This document shows positions 1-13,100 of a DNA stretch of 64,000 nt, in pieces. Origin of the DNA: Dipetalonema caudispina (lineage: Eukaryota; Nematoda; Chromadorea; Rhabditida; Onchocercidae); the NCBI GenBank assembly GCA_013365325.1, contig JABVXV010000077.1, positions 124,001-188,000 of the forward strand, written 5' to 3'. The position numbers and the translations under genes were made by a program. A model generated the notes under the pieces. That model was not told where the DNA came from. It did no database searches and saw nothing but the letters and a program-made list of their open reading frames with translations. The first letter of the stretch is position 1. Each line of letters starts with the position of its first letter.

Positions 1-2679
1 TGGGCCATGATGATAAATTTCTGCTTTCATCTTTTTGAGACCCGAAACAACGCCATAATTTTTCACTTTATATATGGTATAGTTACCGATCGAAAAGCAC
101 GATCCAGGCCAACAAGAACCGCATTTATTGTAGGGTGAACAAGCTGTAAAATTACTATCCTATTTCGCATAGGATTGATTGATCTACTCCTTTTGCTGTT
201 TAAATGGAAATATTATAATCTAAATTGCCTGAATCAAGAAGATCCTGTCACAATGATTACTTCTTCGGTCTAAATTTAAAGCTAAATTTGAATATCTCAA
301 TCAAGAAATAAAAGTTGAACTATTGAGTCTTCATACTTCCATCTCGAGCTTGATAGTTATTGCATGTTTCGTGTGGTATGCCAAAGTCATGGGCATATTT
401 GTAAACACCACCAGGTTCGCCACCATTGCAGCTACCTGCACCTGAACAATCGATAACCTGAAATTTCCAGTTATCAAGTGATAATTTAATATTTACTTCC
501 GTTCCTCTACATTCCCTCCATTAATGGTGAAACGATTATCTTTCTTGTTGTGAATTTTCCTTCCTATCTCTGAAAAATACAAAGATTTTTCGACAATTTC
601 AAGAAAAACCTCCTGAACGGAGAGGTAAGCAGGTGGCCATGCTCCTTTCCGCTTGATATTGAAACGATCGGCTAGCGCACTTGTCGTACCTAAACTCAAT
701 AACTTTTTATGCATTCATGGTTTTCTTTGCCTCCAAACTTTCTTCTGGTATAATAATATGGTTAAAATATTCTGCAAAAAAGAAAAGTAGATTTATGTCA
801 AAAAAGAGATAATAGTGCGTAGCATGGAAAGAAAATACATACCAAAAGCCCAACACGATCCACAATCTGAAATTTTTTGAAATATTTTAACTGCTTCAAC
901 TAAAATATTAGCAAAAATACAAAATGAAATAATACCAAAAATACTATTTATAATCTCAAAACCAAAAGATGTTAGGCAAAGTCGCATTAATGGATGAAAC
1001 AAAAGCAATTGCGGATTTCGGAGCGTAAATTTGAATGAAAGCCGTGGCAATCATTTACTATACTCTAGCTAACAATAAACAAGTTTGCTTTTCCCTGTAG
1101 CATAAAAATCTATGCATCGGAATTCCAAGAATTCTCGGGAGGCATTGTCACCATCTTGCTGATCTGTACAGAAATTTGTCATATGCTTGTGCTACTCAAA
1201 TGCATGTGGTGAAGAAATAAAATTTCGCAGTTCAATTCCTTCAATTTAGGAAGTGTTGATTATGTGACTGTAAAGCACTGTTGCCAAGAATTGGGTCTTT
1301 TCTGTTAATATTGTCGGTTGAACATATTAGACTGAGTTGGAACTGAACAAACTTCTCGGATGAATTGGTTTCGACGGGATTCAGAAAATAGGAGACCATC
1401 AAACAATAGAACTTGAAATGAACTTGAAATGCAAGAGGAGCATAAAATGATGAGCGACCTCTTAGGTAAGCTATATGAGGATCAGCTTTGATGGTTGATT
1501 TCAATGGTCACTGTGAATTCGCGATAACCGACTGCTATGCTCCTCACCTTCAGGACTCTCATCTCTTCCGCAAAATTTCTTGAACAACAGATTAGTTAAC
1601 AGAAGCTAAGTCGAATGGAATTACCTTTGCTACTAAACAGCTGTTCATTTTAAGTAATTCAAATGAGGAAATGCTGGAACTGACCTCCTATCAAATACCA
1701 ATTCCTTAATTTGAAATGAAGAACGGAAGGTGAGAAATGCTACATAAACTATCTAACAGCATATATCATCTCATTTAAATCATATTTGTGAAACAACAAA
1801 CAACGCTCACTTTAATTCTACACCAACTTATAAGTTTATATTTTAGCTCCTAGATCTGTTGCTAGTTTGTCAATTGTGATGAATTTAGGATTCCGAAAAG
1901 TCTTCAAAATTCAAAATTGACTACGGGATTTAGTTTCAAGGATGGAAATGGGGACAGGATCAGTAATTATTAGTGTCTACAGCAAATAATGACAGCTTAA
2001 TAAGTCTTAAGAAGAAGTGGAACTTTAGAACTCTTCATGAATGATTTTTAACCGTAATTGTTTAATTTTACGCTGAATTCACTTCGCTAATTTTCATCCT
2101 CAGAAAAAAAGGAAAACTTGCATTGAGGAATATGTTGATTTCGATCAACACTGGCATAATTCACGCCATTTACGTTACGCCAATCCCAAGTTGTAGGTAA
2201 GTCTTCAAAATTGTAATTGTTTCTTTCATACTGTCGTGGGTAAGTCCTAAAATAAGATTTCTTCTGATGAAATGAAAATTATTTCGGCTAAAACAAAAAT
2301 CCTCAGCTCGGATATTTCGCTGAGCAAAGTATCCAGTCCTATAGGTCAGGATAGAAAGGAAACTAATGAAACGGAATATACACTACAAGTTTCACTGTCT
2401 CCAGTTATCAGCTTCAGGTTGATGTCATTCCACTACACTTACCACTCAGTTTTGTTGCATAAATGTCAACAACAACTAATTAAATGGAAATGGCAGCTTA
2501 AAATTAATAAACCAAATAGATGAAACTTACTTATGTATGTAAATTTTTCCGGTTCGCTTGTAGCATCCATGCAAATTATAACCATTTCTGGTAGTGAAAT
2601 CAACGAATTCTCCTATTTTTGCCAACGAAACATCAATGAGGATAATGAAAAAAGAGAAATGAAACAATAAGTCGAGCAT
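1..2679 (-). CDS. cpz: cathepsin Z/X-like cysteine protease, 5' part (partial)
   Basis: Papain-family (C1A) carboxypeptidase of the cathepsin Z/X class, acting in lysosomes or after secretion. Modelled exons: 2531-2679, 2122-2246, 843-866, 610-689, 337-457, 1-143 (runs off the window). All junction phases agree and give 214 codons. Residues 1-20 form a hydrophobic signal peptide. Cys39 (GCYKRTG) matches the propeptide Cys that in human procathepsin X is disulfide-bonded to the active site. The mature part begins near [17 protein letters not shown]. The class-specific HIP mini-loop is at residues 88-90 (NQHIPQY). The catalytic Cys is residue 96 in CGSCWAFG, followed by [28 protein letters not shown] and [14 protein letters not shown]. 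Catalytic His and Asn lie outside the window. The ATG at 2679 is chosen because a splice acceptor ends 1 nt before it and a signal peptide follows. Intron 2 uses a GC donor. Family identity is very sure; it could be one of several cpz paralogues. Confidence 0.95.
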
Positions 2680-2700
2680 TCTGAAGACGAGATAAGACAA
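2680..2700 (-). promoter_or_regulatory. probable spliced-leader trans-splice acceptor of cpz
   Basis: Read on the minus strand, the bases just upstream of the cpz start are pyrimidine-rich and end in TCTTCAG, followed by A and then ATG. No upstream exon with a donor is evident. A 1-nt distance from acceptor to ATG is typical of SL trans-splicing in nematodes. This is inferred from sequence only. Confidence 0.6.
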
Positions 2701-2739
2701 GAAATGAAATATAGTGATAGGGAAGATTGGCACAGATCC

Positions 2740-5700
2740 GATGAAAGGAAGCTTATGTTATAAGAAGGGCAACAGCTGTTACACCTAGTTTCATCATTTG
2801 GGAAAAAAAACTACTTTCTCATTTCCTCCATCATTCTTTCTTATCAGCACATTCACCTCCTATCTTCGACAGATTTCAAATGTTTGTTGTGGTCATTTTC
2901 ACAAACGAACCCAAAGACGAATAAAGTGCATTCAATTCTGGATGGGTATTTTCGAAAAAAAACGGATTGAGGAATTTTTTACATCAAGTTACTAAATAAA
3001 CATGAAATAAAATTACGGAGCATAGATATTGCTTCCTATTATTTCACCATCAATAATTTAATTTTCAATTTAAATCCAACATTTGCAGCAATTAATCTGA
3101 ATTAAATTGTCATTGTTTGATACATCATTCGCTGCAAGCATAAAATTATAATATTATCACAGTTAATGAGCATATCAGTAAGTTCTATCAGAATCCGCGG
3201 TATGTTCGACAGACAAGAAACGGTAACTAAGTTTAAATCTTCATTATAACTGAGTACAGACATTTATACTTCTAGCAGTAAATTCGATTAAACTTAAATT
3301 TGAAATCGATAAACCCGTCTATCGACTACCATAATCGATCACTTTTGTAGCATATTTTGTAGTTAATACTGATTGAGTGACAATAAAACGTGTCGCAATA
3401 GCGCATCAATCTCGATACAATTATACAAAACGTCTTATTTGTCCCACTTTCAGCCTTACCTTATATTCTGTATTATTTGGATTCGGAAGTTTACACCTAA
3501 CGAAACAAACAGAATAACTCACTGAACCGTTAAAGTTCCTTTCCTCTCGCAATTCCTAAAGGTAATCCTAATTATCCAATGATTGTTTCCTCACACAATA
3601 GCTGACCTTTTCACATTTTGCCACCTGAAGGTTAGAAGATCGAAAATTATCAGTATCTGTCATAGAAAAGAAAAAAAAAAAACAAACGAAATCCGTTCCT
3701 AATTTTACAGATATTCATTTATAAATAATGTAACAAGAGGATCAAGCGTGAACTTTACCGTCACGTGAGATAGTCATTTACTTAATTAGATGTCACAATT
3801 GAGAGATTATTTTCGACAAGAATATTGCTAAAGCAAAGAGTAATTAGCATTAATTGTATATTCCTTCCTTATCAGTATTTCAAATTATAATAATCTTCTG
3901 GAGACAGTTACTGCTAATGGTTATTTTTCGGAAATCGAACCTGACACATTTAGTTTGGTAGCAAGTGAATGAGCTAAAAGCGCAAGCATATATGACTCGA
4001 AAATCAAATAATGGATTAAAAGCAGAATTTTGGCTAAAGATGATTAGCATTCTCTTTTTCTCTCCCAATTAAAAACAGCATCGTATTAGTTAATTGTCAT
4101 TGAATTGAAGACAGGAATAAATTTTTGAAGAAATGATGCTATCACTCGGAATTTGTGGTTTTTTATTTTAAATTTTCTTTAATAGCAATTGTTAAAGTTC
4201 GTTTCCGGAAGAATAAAAGGCATTATCTCCCATCTTTACTATTGGTCAAGAAATTTTCAACAACAGTTATTTAATATTTCAACAAAAAGGCTCGGCTTGC
4301 TTGCTGACTATCACAGATTGCAATAAGTATGCATTTATGCAAATGTTCCAACTGTAAATGATTTGTGGAGAAATTTTCTAATTAGAAAGGAAATGAAATA
4401 TAATATCTTCTCTTCTTCCAAAAATGAACTTTCAGAAATGCTTTAAAAAAGTCACAAATTTTTTTTGGATGAAGAAAAATCGTCATGATTTGTCATCTTC
4501 TGATAACAAACTGATAAAAGACCTGCACGCGAATCATCATTAATCTGTCTTTTTTTACTCTCATATCTTTTAGCCAAGCCTTATTGTTACTAGCTAAAAT
4601 TTTCTCTGTGTTAAAACAATGGAAATAGTTATCATCAAAATAAATTCTTTAAATAAATATTTCTGCTAAAGATGATCATTTCGACGTTTTTTACATGGCC
4701 TAAGAATCTACTTAAACTGCAAAGTACCATCTGAGTTTGTTACTAAAGTTTTCGAATATTCTGCGGGAAAAAAAGGACACCTTTTTGCGTAATCAATTTT
4801 TAATCAGCTATTCAAAAGCTGTCCCTTCTTTTCGGTAACAGAAATCATTATCATCTTCTTGGCTTACATCAAACCAAGCCAAATTTGATATATGTGATAA
4901 GCATGTTATCTTCTATTCCGACACCTGTACAACCTGTGATAAGTGTTATGATAAAAGTAACGGTAAGATTTCAAATTTGATACTTTGCTAGCAGCATTTG
5001 TTTGCTACTTTGATTAATAGGCAGACATAAAGGCATCAGTCCAATTAATCCAACAGACTGACAATCTTATCTTACTCGATCTATTGGAGATGGTAAAGGA
5101 CCGCAGGAATAATCAGTGGTAGAATTGATTATTTATTGAAACAACTTGTTTTGCACCGCTTACAATCCTTTAATTGAATTCATTTCTGAATTCTCTCTAT
5201 CTCTCTCTCTCCTTCCCTTTCTCTTCTTCTCTTTTCTCTTCTATTTCTTCCCTTTAGGACAAGTAGGATTTGTTTCTATTAAACTCGCAATGCCTTCCAC
5301 TCATTCATTAATAGCTTATTAAACTCTCTTTTATTTGTTTCGTTGAAAGAAATAGTGTTGCTTTTGAAGTTTTAAGCTTACCATGCCTAACAATCATTGG
5401 TAGTCTAATGAAATATTACCTATTTCTTATTGATTTTTAATCCTTAGTTTAAATTTGGTTCTCAAGCAAACGAATTCAAATATCTCTCTCTTACCTATCT
5501 CCCCTTCTCTCATTCGTTCACTTATTTACTGTTTCCAAATAATGTCGCCATCTTTACCGCTACTATCGCTTTTGCTATGTCGCAAGAGGATGTTTTGGTT
5601 TTCTCTTATTTTTTTCAAGCTTAACTACGATTATGATATAAGAGTGAGAACATCAGACAAATTATAATATCGATCGAGAATCATCAATTCATCTTCTCTT

Positions 5701-5741
5701 AAATCAATTTTTCTCCTCCTATCTCTCTGCATGTGTCTGTC

Positions 5742-5774
<33 letters not shown>

Positions 5775-8700
5775 TGGGAGGGTAGGACGGACACGTTTGC
5801 ACTTAAACTGTCACCAGCGCTATCTACCAATCATCGCCCTTTTCTGTACATACAGACAGATATATCATCTCAATTAATTAACTCTCATGCTTCTGGCAGT
5901 AAGCCAAATGACTTTTGGGTGAAAATCTTTTGAAAAGTTATTTGAAGCAAAAACTGAATAGTTCATTCAATAAAATTAATAAATAGGAATTCTCCTTATG
6001 TATTTCTGTACAATTTACTTCATTTGATATATTCCAATACCGAAGGAAATTCCAACAAGAATTTCCGGAAATAAACTATAGATGGCATAATTTTTTTCTG
6101 GAAAATGCTCATTTCGTCTTACCTTTATTCGTCTCACTTATGTGTACGTTTATTTTCCGAGCCTAGAACGTGTTGTTTTCTAGTCCTTACTTCATGCTTA
6201 ACGGCCATGTTATTATCGAAAACGCAAACTTCCTCTTTTTTGGAATTCAATAAAGTTTTCAAATTTCATGAAATTATAACGGTGATAATCTTAGACGCTA
6301 TTTTATATTTAATTTTTCTCTTCTTTCTTTTCAAAAGTTCCTTTCAAGAGAAATATTTCAATTTGTCTTAAATTTATCATATTGGTATGAAATGACTGAA
6401 GGTGACAAGTTTGAAATGAAGCAAAAAACAGATGAATCAGCCTACTGTAACAAGTCTCAGTTATAACCTGAAAAGAAGTCCGAGGAAAGGGAGAAATTGG
6501 ATGAGGTAGATGAAAAGAAGGAAGACAGGTCTCGGACTTACTTCATGGCCAAGATGATACATGTAGATAAGTGGTAGAGGTAATGCTGAAGAGGTATAAT
6601 TAGAATTGGCACATTGAAACCTCACTGATATAATGATATTGAAAGCTTATCTAATTGTGATTATCATCCAATCCAATCTGTCATATTATTCGACTTATCG
6701 ATCCTTCAAGAAGAAAGATAAAAAGGAAGCAGTTCATCTTTCGCATTCCTTTCACAAATTTATTAATGCCAATTACTAATCTTTCCGTCGAGATTGTCTG
6801 ATTTTCGAAATAGGAAGGAAAAAGGGAGAGAAAGAGTTTAAAGATAGATATGGTGTTATTGAGCCTGTTTTTTCAACCAGACTTCATTAAATTAATTAAT
6901 AAAAAGAACGGACAGGAACACATCGCTAACATTATATTATACTGCTGTCAAATTCTTTTACGCAATGTTTTCATGAAGTGAATTTCTCTCAAAAATTATG
7001 AATCAGTCATGTCATATTGTATGTCGAGCTCTCCAGTGGTTTGCTACAGTTCTTACCGATCTTGATGATCCGAATATGACAGAAGAGTTATAGCCAGTCC
7101 AGTTTTCTGTACTCGAGTGACAGACCATCAACACTAACAACTGCATTACTTCATAATATGTCGGTGATGGAATTTTCCTCGTCTTCAGTACCAGACAAAT
7201 ATGAATGCCTTTTCTGCTATAACCTTAAACCCATCTAGAATTGCTCTTTTGGGACATCTACTGCTCCGAGAAATCAATATCTTCCAGAGTTCCTGAGACT
7301 CTGCAAATTACTGTTGTCGTTGACAAAAAACAAATTCGATAATTACAAAAGCACAGTTATTTTGGCTTTTTGTATCCTCTTTTTTCACACAGATTAGATC
7401 TCATCGTCATGCTAACTAAATGAACCAAATTGTATCTAACAATCCCAAAAAGTGGGCAGAAGACATATTTGAAGAAATTTGACAGTTGATACGAAATTCT
7501 CCGAATATCGTCGTAGTACCAGCAGGAAACAACTGTGATAAGGAAGAGTTACTTATAAACTTTGTTCATTTACGTCCTAGACAGATAGGTACGTCTCAAA
7601 GTTGTATTTTAATTTTAAATAAAAGAAAGAGAAAGAGAGGAAGGCAAACAACATGCCATTAACGCTTGATTTACAACATGTTACAAAGTATCCTCGAACT
7701 CGATATATCATGCTGAAAGCGAATTTTATTAATCGTCCTCTGTTGCTACTGCTGAGTGATTAGCTAGATGTATACGACTGATAAACGATAAAGGTGTCGT
7801 CTCTAAATGAATTTTTGTCCCTTTTCCTCCTTACTACGTTTCGTGCTATTATTATTCTCAGTCATTTGTACTACTACCGTATCAGTTTGCTCCAACCTTT
7901 CTTCATCGTATTTTTCATCTGATCCGTTGTGTAAAATTGTTTTTTGACATTTACTTGCAGGCCTAAGTTTTTGAACAACTAATCAAATGTGAAAGAAAAA
8001 GTTATTCAGCACTTCTTAATTTTTACTGTATTTTTCATCCCTCAATTTTTAGCATTGCAAATTTATTTTTCATGTGCGAATTGGCAACATACAATAAGCT
8101 AAGTATTCTAAGATGAGTCGATGAAATAAGATAAAATGAGTTTCAACTTTGAAGAAGCTATAGCTTCAAATTTCGAAAAAAAAAAGATTTGAATTTTACT
8201 TATGGTATGCTTTACCTTTATCCAGTGAATCCACTGGGTAAAGATTACTGAAGTCTTCTGATATTGTCATTTTGATGAACAGCACTTTCTTCTCTTAACA
8301 GGAACTACAAAAGTTATGCGGCTATGACTGAATTGCTGAAGTACTTCAATCTTCAAATACAGCATTACAAACTTGAAAAGTTGAATCAGCGCTCACCGTA
8401 CTTCAATCCTCCCTAAGATTCCATTGAAGTTATAGGATAATTGAAATGTATTATTGGTTCATATATGCTGTCAAGCGATTGGATACACTTGTATATAATA
8501 TCATTAACACACTGATAGACTAGTAAATAGTACAGTGGTATAATTTCTGAGAAGAAAAAATGCGAGCGTCATGGCTCTATTGGGGTTTCTACCCTAGCAT
8601 AATATATATTTTTATCATGGTCATTAAAATTCTTTCCTAAACAATCTTCCAGAGAAGGTATTGAGCGAGCTTTTTATTATGCGATAATATTAAATTTTCC

Positions 8701-9331
8701 CAATTTCTATCATAATTTGTATCTGCGGGGCATTTAGCAATGAAGAAATAAAGAAGAGAGAAGTATTACTTCTTCAATCAAAGAACTACTCCAATCAGTA
8801 ATTGGTTTTATTCATTACCTCATCCTATTTCATTCAGGTGAGAATTTCTTCCCTTCTTGTGCTTCGCTTCTTCTATATCATTTTACGATTAAACTGATAC
8901 TGTTAGCAACTAATCATTCATTCCTTTTCTATCTATTCCTCATAGATAACCGATTACAAACAACTACGAAATGCTTAATATTTAATATTTCAAAGAAATC
9001 ATTTAGTTCTAATACGATGCAAATTGTTCTAAAATCAACACCTTTCAATGCTAACTTGGGAAATGCATTACCTTTCATCAATTTCTGTTCTTAATTTTTA
9101 AAAAGTGATCAATTACGCATAGTTGTTAGGCTTGTTTACTTTGTTTTAAAATGTCCTTTATTGTTTTCATAGATTCAATGTGTTGCTTCTCAATTTGGAA
9201 TCATGATATATACATTTTCGAACTGAATGGTATAGCAATAGTTACCATTGATCAGAGGCATGCACAATTTGTTGTCGTGAATTATTGAAATTTAGACGTT
9301 TTCAAAAATTCATAAAAAATGAATTTTACAG
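2740..9331. other. non-coding intergenic stretch upstream of cpz
   Basis: AT-rich sequence with homopolymer runs and pyrimidine-rich patches (for example 5191-5250). Open frames here are short, lack recognisable family motifs and mostly reflect low complexity. The 5' control region of cpz should lie at its left end. I see no convincing gene. Confidence 0.6.
5745..5774 (+). repeat. (GT)n microsatellite
   Basis: About 15 uninterrupted GT units, preceded by three to four CTGT units. Confidence 0.95.
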
Positions 9332-9458
9332 GTATTAGCAGATCAAAAATTATCGCGTCCTAGTGCAGCAGGTTGCGTACGAAGAACTTTTTGGAAGCTG
9401 TTAGATTTACGATTACATTCGAATAATATCTTCACTGGAAAGCCTACCCAAGATCTGA
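9332..9458 (+). other. orphan exon-like block, unidentified
   Basis: A 127-bp block bounded by a good acceptor (TTTTACAG) and donor (GTATGT). One frame is open and protein-like (starts VLADQKLSRPSAAGC, continues RRTFWKLLDLRLHSNN). The core GCVRRTFWK superficially resembles the somatostatin core (GCKNFFWK), but the second Cys of that family is absent in the block. No partner exon was found, so this may be an exon of an unseen gene, a relic, or chance. It lies about 170 bp before a foldback element. Confidence 0.25.
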
Positions 9459-9631
9459 GTATGTTTTATTGCTGGATAAAACAAATTTTGGTTACCATTT
9501 TCTTCCATTTTTTGGAAGTATTTTTTATATTCGAAATTGTTGAATTAACTTTATGTCCCTAAATTATCAATAGGATGATTGAATTTGGCAGTAAATATTG
9601 CTTAAATTGAACAGGATGACTTATCCAAAGT

Positions 9632-10128
9632 TCGGGTAAGTTTTGATTGAATTTTCCTGAAGTATTATTACTGAGTACAGCTGTTTAGGATTGCTCACGT
9701 TAAAATTGAATGGAGACCATGCAGCGTTTCGAAATTTTTGTGAATAATTCTGAAAAATGTTGCACTCCTTTGCCGATCAATATGAAGAGCAGCGGAAACT
9801 TTTATTAACATTTCAAAAATCCTTAATCGATAAATTAATTATTCGGTCTCAATGTTTGTTTAATTGATATTGATGGCCTTCTTCTTCTTCCACTCTTTCA
9901 CCTTGTCACTGTAATATAACAGGGAGAAATTATTCATCCCTTTCTACTTACCCGATCTTATCCCATGTACGGTTAGGGTAAGATCGAAATGTTAAAAAGA
10001 GGTTCCTCTGCTCTTCAATATCGATCGACAGGGAAGGGCACTACTTTTCATAATTATTCACAAAAATTTCGAAACGCTATATGTCTCCTTCCGATATGAG
10101 CACAAAGCAATCGGCCGGTCTTACCCGA
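9632..10128. mobile_element. foldback / MITE-like non-autonomous element
   Basis: Two arms of about 103 bp (9712-9814 and 9985-10088) are inverted copies of each other. The 26-bp core 9724-9749 is perfectly complementary to 10052-10077. TCGGGTAAG at 9632 and its reverse complement CTTACCCGA at 10120 bracket the whole. Further CTTACCCGA (9947) and GGGTAAGATC copies sit inside, the latter forming a small nested hairpin with CGATCTTATCCC. There is no coding capacity. The true ends and any target-site duplication are not certain; the limits given are the outermost inverted motif pair. Confidence 0.7.
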
Positions 10129-13100
10129 CCGATCTCTTTCTCACCTCAGTCTGATCCATCCAACCCGTACCCTTAGCGTCGTCCACTTTCATTTTAGCAT
10201 TTTTCATGGCAAAATTGTATGACACCCAATGGGTATATTTAGATCTATGAAAATCCAAATGTTTTCTTTTTATCTTTTCCTGTCTCTCTATCTCTTTCTT
10301 TCCAAATAATCAACACAATATGTTTTTAGTATTGGCTTTTTCATCACCGTTATCTTCAGATTTTGGCCCTTTATTGCTCTGTCTCTTTCTCTCTCCAACT
10401 TTTTTCTTTCTACTCGAAAGATAATTAAATAACCTGAAACTTCATAAGAAATGACAGTTCATTATATCTTGTACTACATCATTCTTGCCTTAATTCATTA
10501 TTCCTGATTTCCTAATTCATTCAGCCGATTATATCAATCAGGTTATCGATATATTTCGGACACCCGTAATCTTGACCAGTAAGCAGAGTGACAGGTTTTT
10601 TTTTCTCTCGCCTCACATGAGACTTGCTTCCAAAGATATTTTCAAGCATGCATGTGAGCGTTAAGCATTCCTTCATCGCGGTAAGGTCAGATTTGAACTT
10701 TGGAAAAGATGATTTTGCAGTACCTTCCGGTTCTGCCTGTATCATAAGATTTCTTTCCACCCGCGGTGCCGTTTTTTTGATACTGGTACCTCTTTTTCCT
10801 TCACCGTTTGTTGCTAAAGTTAAGGATTGTTACATCGCTGAAGATCAAACTTTTCAAATGACACAACCGATAAAAAGATATCCTGACGGCTCATACGTGT
10901 GGTAGTACGATTGATCCAAAATGTTTCCCATAAAGGAATTGAAACTTGTAATTTTTCGTATAAAACACATTCAACAGCTGTGGACACAGAATTTGGAAAT
11001 TAACGATTAAACAGTGGACGAACATGAAACAGAAAAACTAATGAATCGATTTAATCGATAGATTTTTCTGTCACAAACGTCCTTGTCGAACATCATACTA
11101 TGAAGGAACTCGTTATGATTTCTCACGTTCGTTTGAAGACTATCACGTCTGTTTTCCGTATATTCCGAGTCCACCTAACTGCATATTCTGTATCTCCCTC
11201 TTTCATTCGGTAAGTAATAGCAATTCATTGATCTGCTTAAATTCTATAGTATTGGACAATATGATACGACGGGTTAACGTTAAGCTTTATAATTTTTTTA
11301 ATGAATATACGCTAACGAGTGAGTGATCCTTCGAAACAAATGATACCGTTTATTCCCAGAAGTCGTATATTTCGGGAGTTCTGGAATAGAAACCAATCAG
11401 TTTTATATTTAGTTTACATCTGAACGGAATCCCGTAATTATACTAGCATTAAGTTGAACTTTCCGTAGAGTTTGATCGATTTAAGGAGGAATTAATGGTA
11501 GTAAAAATTTCATCGATTTTGAGATGCAAATATTAGCATGAAGGGAAAGTTGTTCGGTACGAGGGACTGATTCCCTTCAGATCACCAGAATAATTCATTT
11601 CACTATGTGATGTTTGGAAAAGTATAAAGATATTTTCTTTTTTCTTTGTTTAATTTTATCTGGTGAAGTGGACCTGCTGATCTAAAACCCTTCTGATCTC
11701 GATGTATGTTTTTTTTTTTTTTTTTTATTTTGATATAAGAGTAACAAAGGCTTAGTTAGGCATTATGATATTCTGCAGTTGAGATACAATTTGACAGAGG
11801 TCAACCATTGTCAATCGTGTAGCAGTGTGATAAAATTAAGAAGATGATTGAATAGAGCCATTAAATGAGTGCCCAAGAAGTGATTGTAGCTGAATAAGTG
11901 ATCGAATTATAGTAAAGCTGGGGTCTTTGTCAGGTGGAAAGTGACAAATTAGCTGTTTCATGGAATCCAGAAGAATAAGATGAGATGTTTTCTGGATTCT
12001 GTTGACATATATTACTTTATCTAAGAAAGACGTAGAAGGAATAGATGGGAGTGTACAGTGTGGTCAGAATATCGGGAAGACAACAAATATTTTCGAAACA
12101 AAATCCAAATTTTCGGTGGGAAAGGGAGGAAGGAGAGAAAAAAGAAGGGAAAAGGATCGGTTTACTCGGATGTTATTATCGCTACTGATGTTGTCGTTTG
12201 TTGTACGAGAAACAGGATGATAAGTTTTATCGATATGTTAAATTTGAGCGAGGAGAGGCAAAATCGATTACATTTGGAAGAGGACAGACCTCTATTACTA
12301 CTATTACTACTACCCTTCTTTCTTTGCATCTCCTATCAAACCTTTTGAACGAGGATCCTGGGAACGTATTTCACAATCACAAGTCTGAATCCAAAATAAA
12401 AGCCAAGAGAATCGATAGAACAATATCCTGTTAAAGTTATCACATCATGTGACTTTTTGACCTTGCCAAGTGATTTCTTTAAGCTGAACAACTTCTCTTC
12501 CGTTGTCATTACTATCATTCACCCAAAGACTAATAATATCACCGAATGAGTTGACATATTTGAAGATGATAAGAAACGAATGTGCCATCTCTTCATGCAT
12601 TGATGATACCACAGAGGTTATAGCTTTGATAGATTTTTGGGATAAGTTATCACGTAATTTTTCATTACAACAGTCACAGTTTAAATGTTACTTATTAAAA
12701 AGAAAAATCAGGCCTATTTCATGGGGTGAAAAGTAGGAATATTCATTCCTGTCTAATTAACCAACGATTATACTTTGATTGCAACGATTGCAGCGAAACC
12801 GTGAAGTTTGCCAGATCGGTAAATCTATCAGTTTGCTTATCGATAAGTTTGTGATCCGAACCTACAGATATATTTGATGGCATATCATCTCCCTTTACAA
12901 ATTTATTATAACTCAGCACTTGTTTCTAGTTGGTTGTTTCTTCTGCATCAGTGCTTTGTTAGCGGAATCTAAGATATGTTTGCATGATCATTAAAGTAAG
13001 CATCACTCAATTTTACTAATTACCACTTGGACGGATAGCCATATATGTATAAAATTACGATTTAAACATATTTTCTATTTTGTTTATATCAGCAGTTCTT

